A stretch of DNA of 64,000 nt from Xenoacremonium recifei (Eukaryota > Ascomycota > Sordariomycetes > Hypocreales > Nectriaceae): contig WOFQ01000009.1 in the NCBI GenBank assembly GCA_012184525.1, positions 620,001 to 684,000 on the forward strand, written 5' to 3'. Numbering within the stretch: the stretch's first letter is position 1; the number at the start of each line of letters is the position of its first letter. The translations under genes were made by a program, and so were the position numbers. Positions 11,888 through 23,054 of the stretch are shown here, piece by piece. The notes beneath the pieces were generated by a model that worked only from the letters and a program-made list of their open reading frames with translations, searched no databases and had not been told where the DNA came from.

Positions 11888-12215
11888 GTTGCTAGGAGAC
11901 GAGCATCCTCTCACGCTGTCCAGTATGGGCAATCTAGCAGTAACATATGAGGACCAAGGGCGAAGGGCTGAGGCCGAGGGGCTAGAGTTACATGTGATGG
12001 AAATGCTTAAAAGGGTTCTGGGAGACGAGCATCCTGACACGTTGACCAGTATAAACAACTTGGCGACGACTTTACGGGGATTGGGTCGTCCTCAAGAGGC
12101 ACTGGCCATGATGCGTGGCTGTGTCTCTAGTCGCCGGCGTGTTCTTGGCCCAGAGCACCCGGACACCATATCTTCGGCAGAAACCCTTGAGGAATGGGAA
12201 CAAGGTCGTGTATAA

Positions 12216-12613
12216 ATAAGATGACAACATCAGAAATTGAGAAGTGTAGAAGGAGGAACAAGACGGACAGGAGTTCTTTGTATTCAAGTACAGTCTATTT
12301 GCGGTTAAATATTACTATGACAATGCCTGGCTGCTTGATTGATGACACGCGTGCATGAATGCAGCCGAATGAAAATTTGATTGATGTATATGGTCCGCAT
12401 GGCAGACTGATAGCTCGAAATCTGGATATCATTTTCTATTTACACGGTATCTGGCATTATGGAAGGACTGATAAAATTTATCAATAGAGGAATGTGGTCA
12501 CGTATAAAGCACGACCTTGGAGAATTTCAGAAACTGGCACATACTCTCTTTTGTTCTCATGGCGACCTATATAAAATGTGAGAACGGTATAACTATTACG
12601 AATGGCAAAAATG
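12216..12613. other. Intergenic, 3' flank of the NLR-like gene
   Basis: AT-rich sequence between the TPR stop and the tRNA gene. I see nothing further in it. Confidence 0.5.
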
Positions 12614-12687
12614 TGATTCCGCCCGGGCTCGAACCGGGGACCTTCTCGGTGTTAACGAGATGCCATAACCAGCTAGACCACGGAACC
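12614..12687 (-). tRNA. tRNA-Val (anticodon AAC)
   Basis: On the minus strand a 74-base cloverleaf can be folded. The acceptor stem GGTTCCG pairs with CGGAATC (one G-T wobble) and the discriminator base is A. The D arm contains the TGGTCTAGCTGG A-box. The anticodon stem TCTCG/CGAGA closes the loop TTAACAC with anticodon AAC. The T arm CCCCGGTTCGAGCCCGGG carries the B-box. There is no intron. It marks the left edge of the metabolic gene run. Confidence 0.93.
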
Positions 12688-13255
12688 CGTTGATCTTGAT
12701 GAAAGAGAGCAAGGAAATAGAGCCTATGCGGCCTGGCGTGAGGGATTTTGTTGGAGTGGAGTTTGTCACAAGAGGAACTCTTACAAGCAGCTTATGTACG
12801 GATTTGTAGCGTCACGAAGTACCGCTTCATCACATTTGCGAGCTGAAAGTGCACAGCTGCGTTTACTCTTTCTGCAAAAACTCTCTCGTGGTGTAATCCA
12901 GATTATACTCTTCAGGACTGATATGCAGATGTTAGCTACGTTCACTCTTCTCTCGCGTGTCTTCAGCATTATAAGCTAGGGACAAAGTGAATTACCCAAG
13001 ACATTAAAACTTGGTTCTACATCCCCAGGTTACAGTATATTAGCGATCTCTACTATCTAACCTTGGGGGTAATTAGAGTTTATAGACTTTGGATATATGA
13101 CGAAAATGCTACAGAAGCCAACACCGATGCTCTGACTGAAGCAGTGAAACCCGTAGATAGCCTCTCTCTGTAACGACAGTCATATGTAGTATATCAGATG
13201 GCACTCCAAGCTTCTCCAAACGAACTGTAATCGAGCCCTGCCATCAATATGACCA
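12688..13255. other. Intergenic, no gene seen
   Basis: About 570 AT-rich bases between the tRNA and the 3' end of the permease gene. Short open frames here lack family resemblance. Confidence 0.5.
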
Positions 13256-15211
13256 TCATGTCGAGTTAGAATTGTCGGCGCAAGAGAATGCCGAGCCTAG
13301 GCCTCACAAGTTAGCCGGCTAGCACTCACGCCGTAGTTACCGTGGAAGGAAGACTTACTAATAGGATTTGAAGCATAGTAGTCTACAATCTCCTGGATAG
13401 TACTATAAGTTCCCGCAACACACAAATATATACCTATCAGCACAATGAGACAGTTCAATTCAAAAATCGACTTCTGTTTGAGGGATCCTTTGCGCCAGTT
13501 CGAGTGATCATGAAACCACAGGACCATCGGCAAGACGAGTGCCAAGGGGGCAAAACAGACGGAGCCAGTCAATGCAAGAAGATAGTTAAAAACAGGGATT
13601 GCTTCACATAGGAAGAATGCGATGGAACCGAGACCAAATGTGCAGGTACTTCGGGACGATAAAAGTTAGTGTCCGGGCTGTTATGTATAAGTGTTGACTT
13701 AAGCACTCACAGCCAGGTTCCCCAATGAATTGCTGTGTTCGTCTGTAAGTGTCTTGTATTTCGTAGAATACGAACAAAAAGGTATTTGGCAGCAACCTTC
13801 ACTGTAATCAGCATCGAAAGCGACCGAGGGTTGAGTACAGAACCACGCACATGCAAGTACAGACACGCACTGACAACTAAGCCAATTATACCTACACCGT
13901 ATGCAACCTTTTTAATAGTTGGTCCAGCGCTCTATACCCAAGATTCAGCTCCCAAGCCCAACAGTGAGCTAGATAAGGGGCTACGAAAGCTTACTCCGAG
14001 AGAAGGATTTGCAACCCATTGACCGCACCATCGGTAAACGACCAGGCTGAAAGCCAGGTACGAGGCATTAAGAACCGCCATGCAAGAGAACAGGGCCTTA
14101 TTGTAATCTCTGGGGTTTTTCATTTCAGCGACGACGGGCATAAAGGAAGAGGTTCCGGAAGACGAGACAAAAATGGTCGCAGAAGCTGACATGCCGGCGA
14201 TGAATGTCGGGTGGCCAATCACGTAGTAGCCAAGCTCAAAATGGCCAGTTGAAGGGGCGGCAGCCGGCCTGTCGAGAGTAGTCACACCGATACTGATTGT
14301 TGGACATGTCAGCAGAGCAGTCACTAGGGATGGCTTTTTGCTGGACTGAAAAAAAAAAAAGTTTACTTACACAACTATTAGAACCGCGATGAAGATGGAT
14401 GCAAAGCCAGCCCAAGTGACCCAGCCAATACTGTGGAATGTACGGATGCTAGCTATGACAGCGATCACGCAGGTTGCCATGAATGACCACCAAACAGTAC
14501 AAGCAGCGTGGTCGGAGAGAGCATTGATTGCAATTGACACTCCAAGGATACCGGAACCCGAAACAAGCACGAAACTGTGAAAGCGGTTAGACGGAGCACA
14601 AACCACTGTAGTCTGCTAAGGAAAACTTACCCGACTAGGTAGAGGGTGCTGACCAGCTCTCTAAGCCATGTTCCCCCTACAAGGAAGGCCATATCCATCA
14701 CGGTGTGACATTGTCTATGGTTATTACGGAAGTTCCCTAGGACGTACGCAGTATCTAGATTCATGTTCGTTAGAGATAACTCTCCTTACTAGTTGGTTGA
14801 GCTGTGGCCAGGACTTACACGTGTTGAGTGAGCCCCAGCCAATGACAGACAAAGAACCACCCAATGCACCTAAATGGTTGAGTTAGAGGAGTAAATATTT
14901 GGTCTGAGTGGCACGCCTACCAAGCGAGTACATGGCTCCCGGGATGCTGAGAACCCCGGTAGCGAACATGACTATGTCTCTACGTTAGCCAATTTAACCA
15001 CGAATAAATCAGGGATGTACATACGTTTTAGAAAGATGATGGAGGCCATTGGCCATCCAACTGTTCGGAAGTCGACTACGCCATCATTCTTTGCGAAAAC
15101 CTCGAGTTCATCTAGAGTGTCCAAGACAGTTCCTTCGGCTTCGTCGGCGACATTCGCAAGACCGGGACCTATACTTGGTAGCTTATGGGTGGTATAGCTA
15201 TTGATGGACAT
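13256..15211 (-). CDS. Neutral amino-acid permease (Aa_trans / Mtr type)
   Basis: Ten exons (minus strand): 15025..15211, 14921..14971, 14819..14869, 14631..14754, 14371..14574, 13995..14292, 13851..13931, 13711..13796, 13359..13648, 13256..13296. They sum to 1413 bases and give 470 residues. The soluble N-terminus leads into the motif DFRTVGWPMASIIFLK, then LMFATGVLSIPGAMYSLG and GSLSVIGWGSLNTY. These are hallmark segments of the fungal Mtr-like branch of the amino acid/auxin permease family. About eleven hydrophobic segments follow, including YRWCGQWVANPSLG and WLTCTFGLGSIAFFLCEAIP. The protein should sit in the plasma membrane and import neutral or aromatic amino acids by proton symport; the exact substrate cannot be read from sequence. 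It is transcribed divergently from the homeobox/C2H2 regulator across a 591-base shared upstream region rich in GATA-type sites. Confidence 0.9.
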
Positions 15212-15802
15212 TGTTGAAAACTAGGGTTCTGCAATGCGAGGGAAGGATGGGTTGACCAGTGTATTGCGTGTTAAGTGAGCATGCTGGATTCGGGGCGCCG
15301 AATTATTTGCTGAGTTTATGTATTTTTAAGGAGACTATCGCCGCGTTTCTTGAATGATCTAAGAAAAAACACCTATTTGATATGTAGGAAGTCTAAGACA
15401 TGGGCCGTCGATATTCGTAATCCCTCTAAGACACCAAACTCGGGTCTTTCTACGCCCTATCTTAGGTTGGGCCGTTCTCACTGTTAGTTGCCTGTTCATC
15501 TTATCAGCAAGATAGGCCAACGAAAGACCAATCAAGACTTGAAACTAGTTCCATATCTCATGTCTGGCTTAGCTACTCCGGCCGACGTTATCTCAAAGGG
15601 CGTCACAGGTCAATGATCACGTGCAGAATCCTCTACTGCCGACTCCGCACCCTTAGTCTCCGCGAGGCGAGATCCGTTATCATGAAAGGGCGTCTGATGG
15701 CAGAAATCACGTGTCATGCCCCTGGGATCTGTGAATATAGGTCCCTTATCTCACAGTGATCGGATTAGTTCGGCGGCTATTGTTCTCTACTAACCTTGAG
15801 AT
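15212..15802. promoter_or_regulatory. Divergent upstream region with several GATA-factor-type sites
   Basis: Shared by the amino-acid permease (leftward) and the homeobox/C2H2 gene (rightward). Matches to HGATAR occur at 15500..15505 (CTTATC), 15510..15515 (AGATAG), 15588..15593, 15677..15682 and 15746..15751. Such sites are bound by AreA/Nit2-type nitrogen regulators in filamentous fungi. Their use here is an inference, since the motif is short and common. Confidence 0.4.
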
Positions 15803-17664
15803 ATGGGCGACGTGCAAACGGCGGCGCGGAGGTCCCGGAGACCGCCTCAACGCTTTCCTCGGGCAGCCGTGAGAATATTGGAGCAATGGTTGCTGGACAA
15901 CCGCACTGCGCCTTACGCAACGCAACACCAACAGGATGAGCTAAAGATCAGAACCGGCCTCAAGCGTAGCCAGATCATGAACTGGTTTGCTAATGCGAGG
16001 AAAAGGGGTAAGCTCGGGGCCCTGCAGTCGAGCTCGTCCTCGTCACGGGTAGCATCAGCGCCGTTGGCTTCGTCCTTATTCTCGCAAATTGCAAACTTAC
16101 ACCCGTTCGAGCGTTGGCTGCATCTGGGGTTGGAACAAGAGGCAGCTTCACCGTCTGCTATCCGAGAAGCTGTAGCTAGGGCCGAGGCTGAGAGAGGCCT
16201 CCACGACCGTCCTCATATACTTCCCGCAACTGCCATTAGCCAAGGATGTGGCACCAGCACCAATTGGCAGTACTTTCGCAAATGCGGCTCGTCGGTTTCA
16301 AGCCTGGAGATACGATCGTATGCTGCAAACATACGCTCGGTCTGTTCTGATCAATGGAAATGCCTCCCAAATGGGCCTCCGCTTGCTATCGCAAAGTCCG
16401 CTCGGCGCCACCGTCGTTTAGACATCCAGAAACGCAGTGAAGTTGGAGGAACGGTTAGCCAGGATTCTTCTCGGAAGTATCAGTGCAGTTTCTGCAACGA
16501 CTGCTTCAAGAGAAAACATGATTGGCAAAGGCACGAGAAGTCCCAGCATCTCCCTCTCGAAAAGTGGACATGTTGCCCGCAAGGAAGCGTCAACGTCAAC
16601 CCTACAACATACGAGATAACATGCGTCTTTTGCGGTGCGCCTGATCCTGATCCCGAACACCTGCGCGGGCATGGTTATCCTCAATGCATGTCTCGTGCGC
16701 CCGCCGAGAGGACCTTCTACAGAAAAGACCACCTTCGTCAACATCTGAGACTCATGCATTTCGACTGTCCAATGACTCAATTCATGGAATCATGGAAAAG
16801 CTCCAGCACTGCATTGCGATCGCGATGCGGATTTTGCAGTGCTGAACTAGAAACCTGGGAAGGCAGAGTTGAACACCTCGCTGAGCATTTCCAGGGCGGA
16901 GCACGTATGGAAGCGTGGGAAGGAGATTGGGGATTCGACGAGGCGTCCATGGCCATTCTTGAGCGTGCGACGTTGCCGTCGAAAAGATTGAAGCAAGAGG
17001 GGACAATCCGAGGCCACTTCTTTGGAAATGGCAACGCTCTCAGCTTCAGCAGTAATACAGATCGATACCGGTATGTCTGCTCGCCAAATTTATTATCTAC
17101 ACTTCTATCCCCCCTGTTCGAGATCCTGACTGACGTTTCATATTTCACAGAAGTCTTGATTCTATTGCTACGACAGATGACAGTGGTGTGATAGACGAGG
17201 TTTCAGCACAACAATGGCTCACTTATACGGACCAACAACTATGGGATACCATCCCTAATATCAGCCCCCATAACAGCAGCTTCCTAGACTCCTTAGATGA
17301 TCTTGACACTCTCTGCGACACCTTCTATGGGAGCTCAGGTCTTTCCTCGGACGGCGGAATCATGGGGAACGGATTCGTAGACGAGGTGGGCGTGCAGAAC
17401 GATGCAGATCGAAACATCCCGGTGAACCTTTTCGGTCTTGAACACCAGTTGGTCCTAGAAGACGTAGACACTTCCTTTGATGCGGTTCTGGGTGGTGATT
17501 ATGACCTAGGCAACGATTTTACATGCCTGCCAGGAGCAAGTTTTGATGCAGAAGCGGGCTACCCTGACTTTCTTAATCATTGGACTCAAAATGAGGCAGG
17601 AGAGTTGACAGCCGATCAAAATCTCAGTGGCGAGTATGCCGCGCATGACTTCGCGTGGAGTTAA
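15803..17664 (+). CDS. Homeobox (TALE/KN-type) plus C2H2 zinc-finger transcription factor
   Basis: Exons 15803..17070 and 17151..17664 (80-base intron, phase 2) give 593 residues. Residues about 12-70 form a homeodomain whose recognition helix reads IMNWFANARKR; the WFxNxR core and the RFPRAAVRILEQWLLDN first helix fit the TALE/KN class. A C2H2 finger follows at about 226-249 (CSFCNDCF...HEKSQH). A second, atypical finger pair lies near 275-325 (CVFCGAPD...HLRQHLRLMH) and another near 342-362 (CGFCSAEL...HLAEHF). The C-terminal 170 residues are acidic and Asn/Asp-rich and may be an activation domain. This homeobox/C2H2 combination is a known fungal regulator architecture without a fixed target. 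Its place at the head of a metabolic run makes it a candidate local regulator (inference). Confidence 0.87.
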
Positions 17665-18071
17665 GCCGTTACTTGACTGTGATCCGGGTAAAACATTAAG
17701 AATATAACATTGGATGCATTGTTTTCCAGTTCAGATCATTTTTTCTCTCTTATAAGTTGATCGCTATAAAGGTCTGCGTGAGTCGTGTTAACTCAGGCGT
17801 GAATACTCGCTCTTCTAGTAAAAGGTCTCCTCAATTCTACGGGAGGCGAACAAGCTCTTTACATTCTCACACTAGCGAAAGGCGCAGATTGAACTGGTCT
17901 CAAATTTCTTCTGATTGCTAAGCGTTAGGGAATAGGCGTTCGGCCGATGAGGCCCCTCGGTGGTCGGCTGACTGAGTGCAATTATTACAAAAATCTTTAT
18001 TCTTCCACCTCTTTCAGACAGGATCGTAGAGTTGATGCTGCGTACCAATTTCCCTACAAACTATCGGCAGT
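17665..18071. other. Intergenic between the regulator and the amidase
   Basis: About 400 bases; it should hold the terminator of the regulator gene and the promoter of the amidase. I see no further structure. Confidence 0.5.
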
Positions 18072-20050
18072 ATGACGGTCTTGCATGGTAACTCGGAACT
18101 GTAAGTTGAGACCCCCCCAGTCAGCAGCACTCTTTCAACGCCTTACACAGACAGGCCCCAATCAGCAGTCTCCGTGGACACGATCAATAAGCTTGCGGCA
18201 GAGTCTGGCATAGTCTTGACCCCCGAGCATGAATCAGAATGGGTCGACGTTCTAAAGCGCCTTGACGAGTCGGTACAGATGATCTTGGCTATGGATGATT
18301 ACCTCCCTCCTGTGGACTTGAAGCGATATCCGCGAACAGATATCCACGTTCCAGAAGACAATGCACGAGGCGGATGGGCACTAAGGGTAGGTCAAATATT
18401 TGGACTAAAGTAAACAGCCGCTAATATACAAATTTCTCCATAGATGACACTGAAATCAATGGCGCCGATTTCCAATGAGCTCCAAGGCCGTAGTGTAGCT
18501 ATCAAGGTAAGTCATCCATACCCTGTCCACATTCACCTCCGAGGGAGACAGAAAGAGATTCAGTGAAATACTGAGAACTATATTTTCAGGACAACATCGG
18601 AATAGCCGGCATACCCTGCACAAATGGTACAGCTGCTATGCCCGGATGGCTTCCATCTTTCGATGCAACACTCGTGACTCGCATTCTGGATGCTGGCGGC
18701 ATCATCACAGGAAAGTCTGGTACGTGTCGATGTGTAAAGTCGTGTTTCAGTATTTGTTAACCGCCATCATGTATAGCTTGCGAGAATGGATGCTATGAGA
18801 GCACCAGTGAAACTGCTGTTTCTGGGATCGTTGACAATCCGTGGGGGGAAGGTTATAGTGCAGGAGGGTCCAGCAGCGGGAGTGCTAGCCTTGTTGCTAT
18901 GGGCGCCGTTGACATGGCCATTGGGTGTGATCAAGGAGGGTGGGTGTTCTGTTATGCTTTTGAGACGTTTTCTGACTTTGTCTAGGTCTATTAGAATGCC
19001 AGCTTCCTTTTGCGGCATTGTTGGTCTCAAGCCAACATGGGGACTTGTACCATATACCGGAGCGATCGGCTTAGACAGCAGCATCGACCATGCCGGGCCG
19101 ATGACATCGAATGTACCTGATTGTGCGCTACTCCTTCAGGTGATTGCTGGAGCAGATGGGCTTGACGACAGACAACACAACACCCACAAACACGGTCAGA
19201 TTAGGTACGCTGATGATCTCTGCCGATTCTTGAGAACGACGGACAAAGGCCATTCACTCCGAGGACTTAGAATAGGCATCCTGAAAGAAGGATTCGGTCT
19301 TCTTTGCAGTGATTCTGAAGTTGATGCAACAGTACTATCTGCAATCGAAAAGTTCAAGGCTCTTGGTGCAGAGGTGAAGCTCTGCTCGGTACCTGGACAT
19401 AGTCAGGGTCAACTGCTCTGGGGCGTAGCAACATTTGCAGGAAGCTACAGGCAATCCATTTTAGGTTATGCGCAGGGCCGGAAACAAGCTTATATGACTA
19501 GTCGCATTGCCAGGTCTCGACTTACCCAAGAAGAGTTTGATTGTGCAGATGTAGGAGCACGAAACATGATGTTGAGCGGGATGTTTCTGGAGAAAAAGTA
19601 TGGACCAAGTCTATACGCCCGATGCAAGAACTTGTTGCGCAAACTGAGCGTAAGAACCACCTACAAACTTTGACTTTTCTAAAGTGCTGATACTAACCTC
19701 GCTGTTAGGACAACTATGACCAGGCTTTCAACGAGGTTGATGTTCTAATAACACCCACAACCCCGTTCGCCGCTCCAAAACATGCCACACATGAAAGACC
19801 TGTTGAAAGACTATCGAGTGCACTGGGTCTCACTTTCAATACATCCCCTTTTGATGCGACTGGTCATCCAGCTATATCAATTCCGGTCGGGTTTGTTTCG
19901 CCCAAGGATAATAAACACATTACACTGCCGGTTGGGATGCAGATGATAGGTCCTAAGTTTAGCGAGCCGCTTCTCCTCAAAGTAGCAGCATCGTGGGAAC
20001 GATACAATGATTGGAAGACAATACAAAAACCCAGCTGTGTGATAGGGTGA
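18072..20050 (+). CDS. Amidase-signature family hydrolase
   Basis: Seven exons: 18072..18100, 18155..18386, 18444..18506, 18590..18719, 18777..18939, 18986..19649, 19709..20050. They sum to 1623 bases and give 540 residues. The Ser-cisSer-Lys triad is visible: Lys in VAIKDNIGIAG (about 108), Ser in AGGSSSGSAS (about 184) and the nucleophile in CDQGGSIRMPAS (about 207). Downstream FCGIVGLKPTWGLVPY completes the amidase signature. Enzymes of this family hydrolyse carboxamides to acid and ammonia; fungal members include acetamidase-like and more specialised forms, and the substrate cannot be told here. The start was chosen because ATG at 18072 splices in phase (54-base intron) to the first conserved exon. 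No signal peptide is evident, so it is probably cytosolic. Confidence 0.87.
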
Positions 20051-20518
20051 GATATATGCATCGACATAAGTAGTCATCACGGGAATGATGAAGATGGGTT
20101 GTTGGCTTGATCAGGCACGGGTTGAGCTGTCACCGAAACTAACCACAAGTTAAATCTTCCTAGAAACTCTGCAGTCATCGCCCGCCACAAGCCTAACTGC
20201 AAAGCCTCGTGGGAAATTCATCGTCTGCGTGTGATTTTGATTTGAGAAACTGTTCAACGAGACATATACATTAAACATTATCGATATGCAATTTATTCAT
20301 TGTCCAGATCGCTATCTCGCTTCATAGAGCTCTTATGAAGGAGAAAAGACTTTTAGTCCGTGTCGACCAAATTGTCATTAGGCCATTTAAGTTCGGGAGA
20401 AGACAGAAAATGGGCATGGTCAATTCTTTATTTTAAAGTAGTATGACTATGGACTTACGTGTCAAAAAGGCATTCAAATACGGTGACTCCGTCAGGAATA
20501 GGTGCGTTGTAAATTTCA
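20051..20518. other. Intergenic between convergent amidase and nucleoside transporter
   Basis: The 3' ends of two convergent genes face each other. No gene or repeat is seen. Confidence 0.5.
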
Positions 20519-22601
20519 TCAGTGAGCTGGGGAGGCTTGTTCTTCAGGAGTCACTAAAGCACCAGCCAAGCTTGCACTCATGAACGTCGAGAGCGCACCG
20601 CAAATGCACGCCGATACAGCGTTCTTGGCGAAGTCTGAACGCCTTCCGGGCACTAGCTGCCCAAAGACGCCAATCTGGATCCCAATAGAGCCAATATTCG
20701 CAAAGCCACAGATAGCATAAGTTGAAATGATTTGGCTCCGTGCGGAAAGAGTCTTGTATGATGCGACAGTGGTCAGCGTGGAGAATGCCACAAACTCATT
20801 CTGGACTGTCTTGATCCCAATGAGTTGTCCCACCAGAAATAGTTCATCTCTAGGAACTCCGAGAAGAAACGCGACAGGATAGAAGATCCAACCAAATATG
20901 CGCTCTACTGTGACATTGGGTGCTCCGAGGTATTTGAACGTCCAATAGATGAGACCATTGCAGAGAGCGACGATGGATATGATGGCTAAGAGATTTGCCG
21001 TAATCATCGCAGCAACTCTGAGTCCCATCCAGGAGCCCGTCGACATTGCTTGAAGTAAATTGACGTCCTTCTCCTCATTTTTTGCAGTTGCGATTCTGAG
21101 GTCCATTGAGTCTTTGCTGAGACTCTCTTCCACTTCTGGGCATCTCATTTTCGAGATCGCGATGGAAATCGGAATAGACATCACACATGATGATATGATG
21201 GCAGCCGGGTTGGCACCGAGACTATCAAGTCGTCAGCCAGACTGACAAGCCCCGATTTAAGCCAGATTACATACCTAACATATACTATCACAAGTGAGCC
21301 TGCGATGGTAGCAAACCCGCAAGTCATAATCTGGTGGATCTCCGAATCGGTGAGAGTGGGAAGGTAATCCTTTATCAAAGCTGCGGATTCTCCCTGTCCC
21401 AAGAAAGGGTTTGCTGTAGCAACGATGGCTTCAACGCCGGATAGATTGAGTGCCCAGTGGAATATGTGCCCAAATTTCTTGACGGCCCACTGAGGGAAGC
21501 CCTTTCACATAGTCAGTGTTTGAGCATCTCATCAAGGGATCAAAACTACATGCAACATAGATCAACATCTGCACAAGAGCGATGAAGAATACGAATGTCG
21601 GAAGATTCAGAATGAGGAACCATCCTACGTAGCGCTATCAGTTGTGTTTGTTCTGATAAACCTGGTAAGCGATCTTACCTAGTTGTGATGTTGCAGTATC
21701 GGTCAAGAATGCGACTCCATCCTTTGCAAAGCCTTCCAGGCTGCCTGCCATGCCAGCAATGAAAGAGAAGACAGACTGTCCCACTCCAGTCCGTAGAACA
21801 AAGACTGCTATTATGAATTGCATCAATATGGCAGTAATGACAGTGCTCCAGTTTATCGCCGTGCGCTTCCGGCTAGTCAGCCACAAACCAGTCAGGAATA
21901 CCACATATCCAAATAAGCTAATGGCTCTATTGGAACGAGAGTTGTTCTCAACCTCTTCTGAGACGAAGGTGCCAATTAGAATTACGGAGGCTGTTGTGAG
22001 AGCTGCCAGAGGGATTCGATATCGGCCGGGTATCAAGGACTGTCCGCGAACCGCAGTATGTTCCCATGCAAACTGTAATGGTCTAATTGCTCGCAATCAC
22101 TCAGTCAGATGATAGCAAAAAAACCAGATGGCATCGAAGATACTTTACTTACGTCAGGAAGTGGCGCGCCGGAACATATAAAGTCAAGAGCCGGAGGCTC
22201 ACGAAAAGATACAATAGGAATGGCTCAAGCCAGTTCATATATTTCCGATGAAACACAAGACCAACTATCCACCATCTGGACCAGATAATCAGTTGTATTT
22301 CTCGGAGCAAAGTCGCCTTCCAGAAAACTTACGCTGTACGAAGAAACCAAATGCTCATCACGGCAGTAAGTTTGAAGTACCTCCTGTGTTTTGTGCACCA
22401 GATCCTCATTTTTGCGTCGAATGAAGCCTTCTCAACATCTCCAACTTCGATGTTTTGGTCTGAGCGTCCTGGAAAAGGCCCTATGTCCTTTTCCGAAGCG
22501 CTAGACGGTGTCTCTTGTCGACTGTGAGATACATCGTTAATAACAGAGTCCGTGAAGTCAGGAGCACGAATGTCTTGTTGACCTGATCCTGGGTTTCCCA
22601 T
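20519..22601 (-). CDS. Concentrative nucleoside transporter (CNT/NupC family)
   Basis: Six exons (minus strand): 22333..22601, 22153..22275, 21679..22082, 21557..21624, 21275..21501, 20519..21221. They sum to 1794 bases and give 597 residues. A polar N-terminal tail of about 75 residues precedes many membrane segments. Family landmarks are the first core helix region, GQSVFSFIAGMAGSLEGF, the segment GVEAIVATANPFLGQGESA (the CNT substrate/Na+-site region), SLGANPAAIISSCVMSIP, and the C-terminal core with KTVQNEFVAFSTL and CGFANIGSIGIQIG. The NEFVAF motif in particular is diagnostic. CNTs import nucleosides by cation symport across the plasma membrane. It is divergent from the nucleoside hydrolase gene across 453 bases, a pairing that suggests joint control and function. 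The donor of the fourth intron (GTTGCA) is weak. An in-frame ATG at 22673 is an alternative start. Confidence 0.92.
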
Positions 22602-23054
22602 TTTCAATAATTCTAGCTTTGAAGTAAGTAGTTTTGGTCGTATTGGTAGCAAAAATCCCTGGTTTATATACATGGCACCCCTAAATCTCTAGCCTTTGAA
22701 TCTCCGCACTAACATCCTTCCTTATCTTTAACTAGACTTAGAATATCTCGATTCACAAATGACAAAATATCTGTACCCTGATCTCATCTGGGGAAAGGCT
22801 CGTGTGCAAAACTGATTTGGGAGTTGTTTGTCATCGCAGGGTGCGGTAGGGCGCAATCTGATCTAGTCAGTCGGGCCCGCATAAGGCGGACATCCGAAGG
22901 GCGTGAACTGACCTGGAGGCAAAGACTTTGTGGGTTATGACCTATAATTTGCAATTCATTCTAATTGTTCTCCTTTCATGTCCTTCTACGAATGAATCTT
23001 TGCATAACGGCTGGGCTGCTCAACACTCGTACCGTCATACTTAGGGCTAACAAA
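22602..23054. promoter_or_regulatory. Bidirectional promoter region of nucleoside transporter and nucleoside hydrolase
   Basis: 453 bases between two divergent starts whose products act in series. One HGATAR-type site is seen (22722..22727, TTATCT), and a TATATA-like stretch lies at about 22668-22673 upstream of the transporter start. No other clear operator was recognised. Confidence 0.45.

Larger units (their letters stand above)
8668..12215 (+). pseudogene. NB-ARC/TPR (NLR-like STAND) gene interrupted by an insertion
   Basis: Recognisable exons are about 8668..9098, 9152..9358 and 9413..11026, and the coding sequence resumes at 11874..12215. The N-terminal helical domain (GAAANVIAVVDLAAKIA, about 150 residues) is the type found on fungal NACHT/NB-ARC proteins. 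The NB-ARC domain shows a P-loop rebuilt across the second intron (GLGGFGKSQIAIEFA). It also has a Walker B-like WLMVLDNADN, a sensor GKILITSRS, a DFVPLAVNQAAAYI block and an MHPLVQF motif. After it come kinesin-light-chain-type TPRs (repeats ending in LGDEHPDTLSS). Such proteins act as signalling ATPases in non-self recognition. Two faults are visible. There is no in-frame ATG for exon 1 (a stop lies at 8614 and no Met follows). The TPR array is broken at 11026, with the frame running into foreign sequence and ending at 11363, then continuing in register after 11873. Probably non-functional or truncated. Confidence 0.72.
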
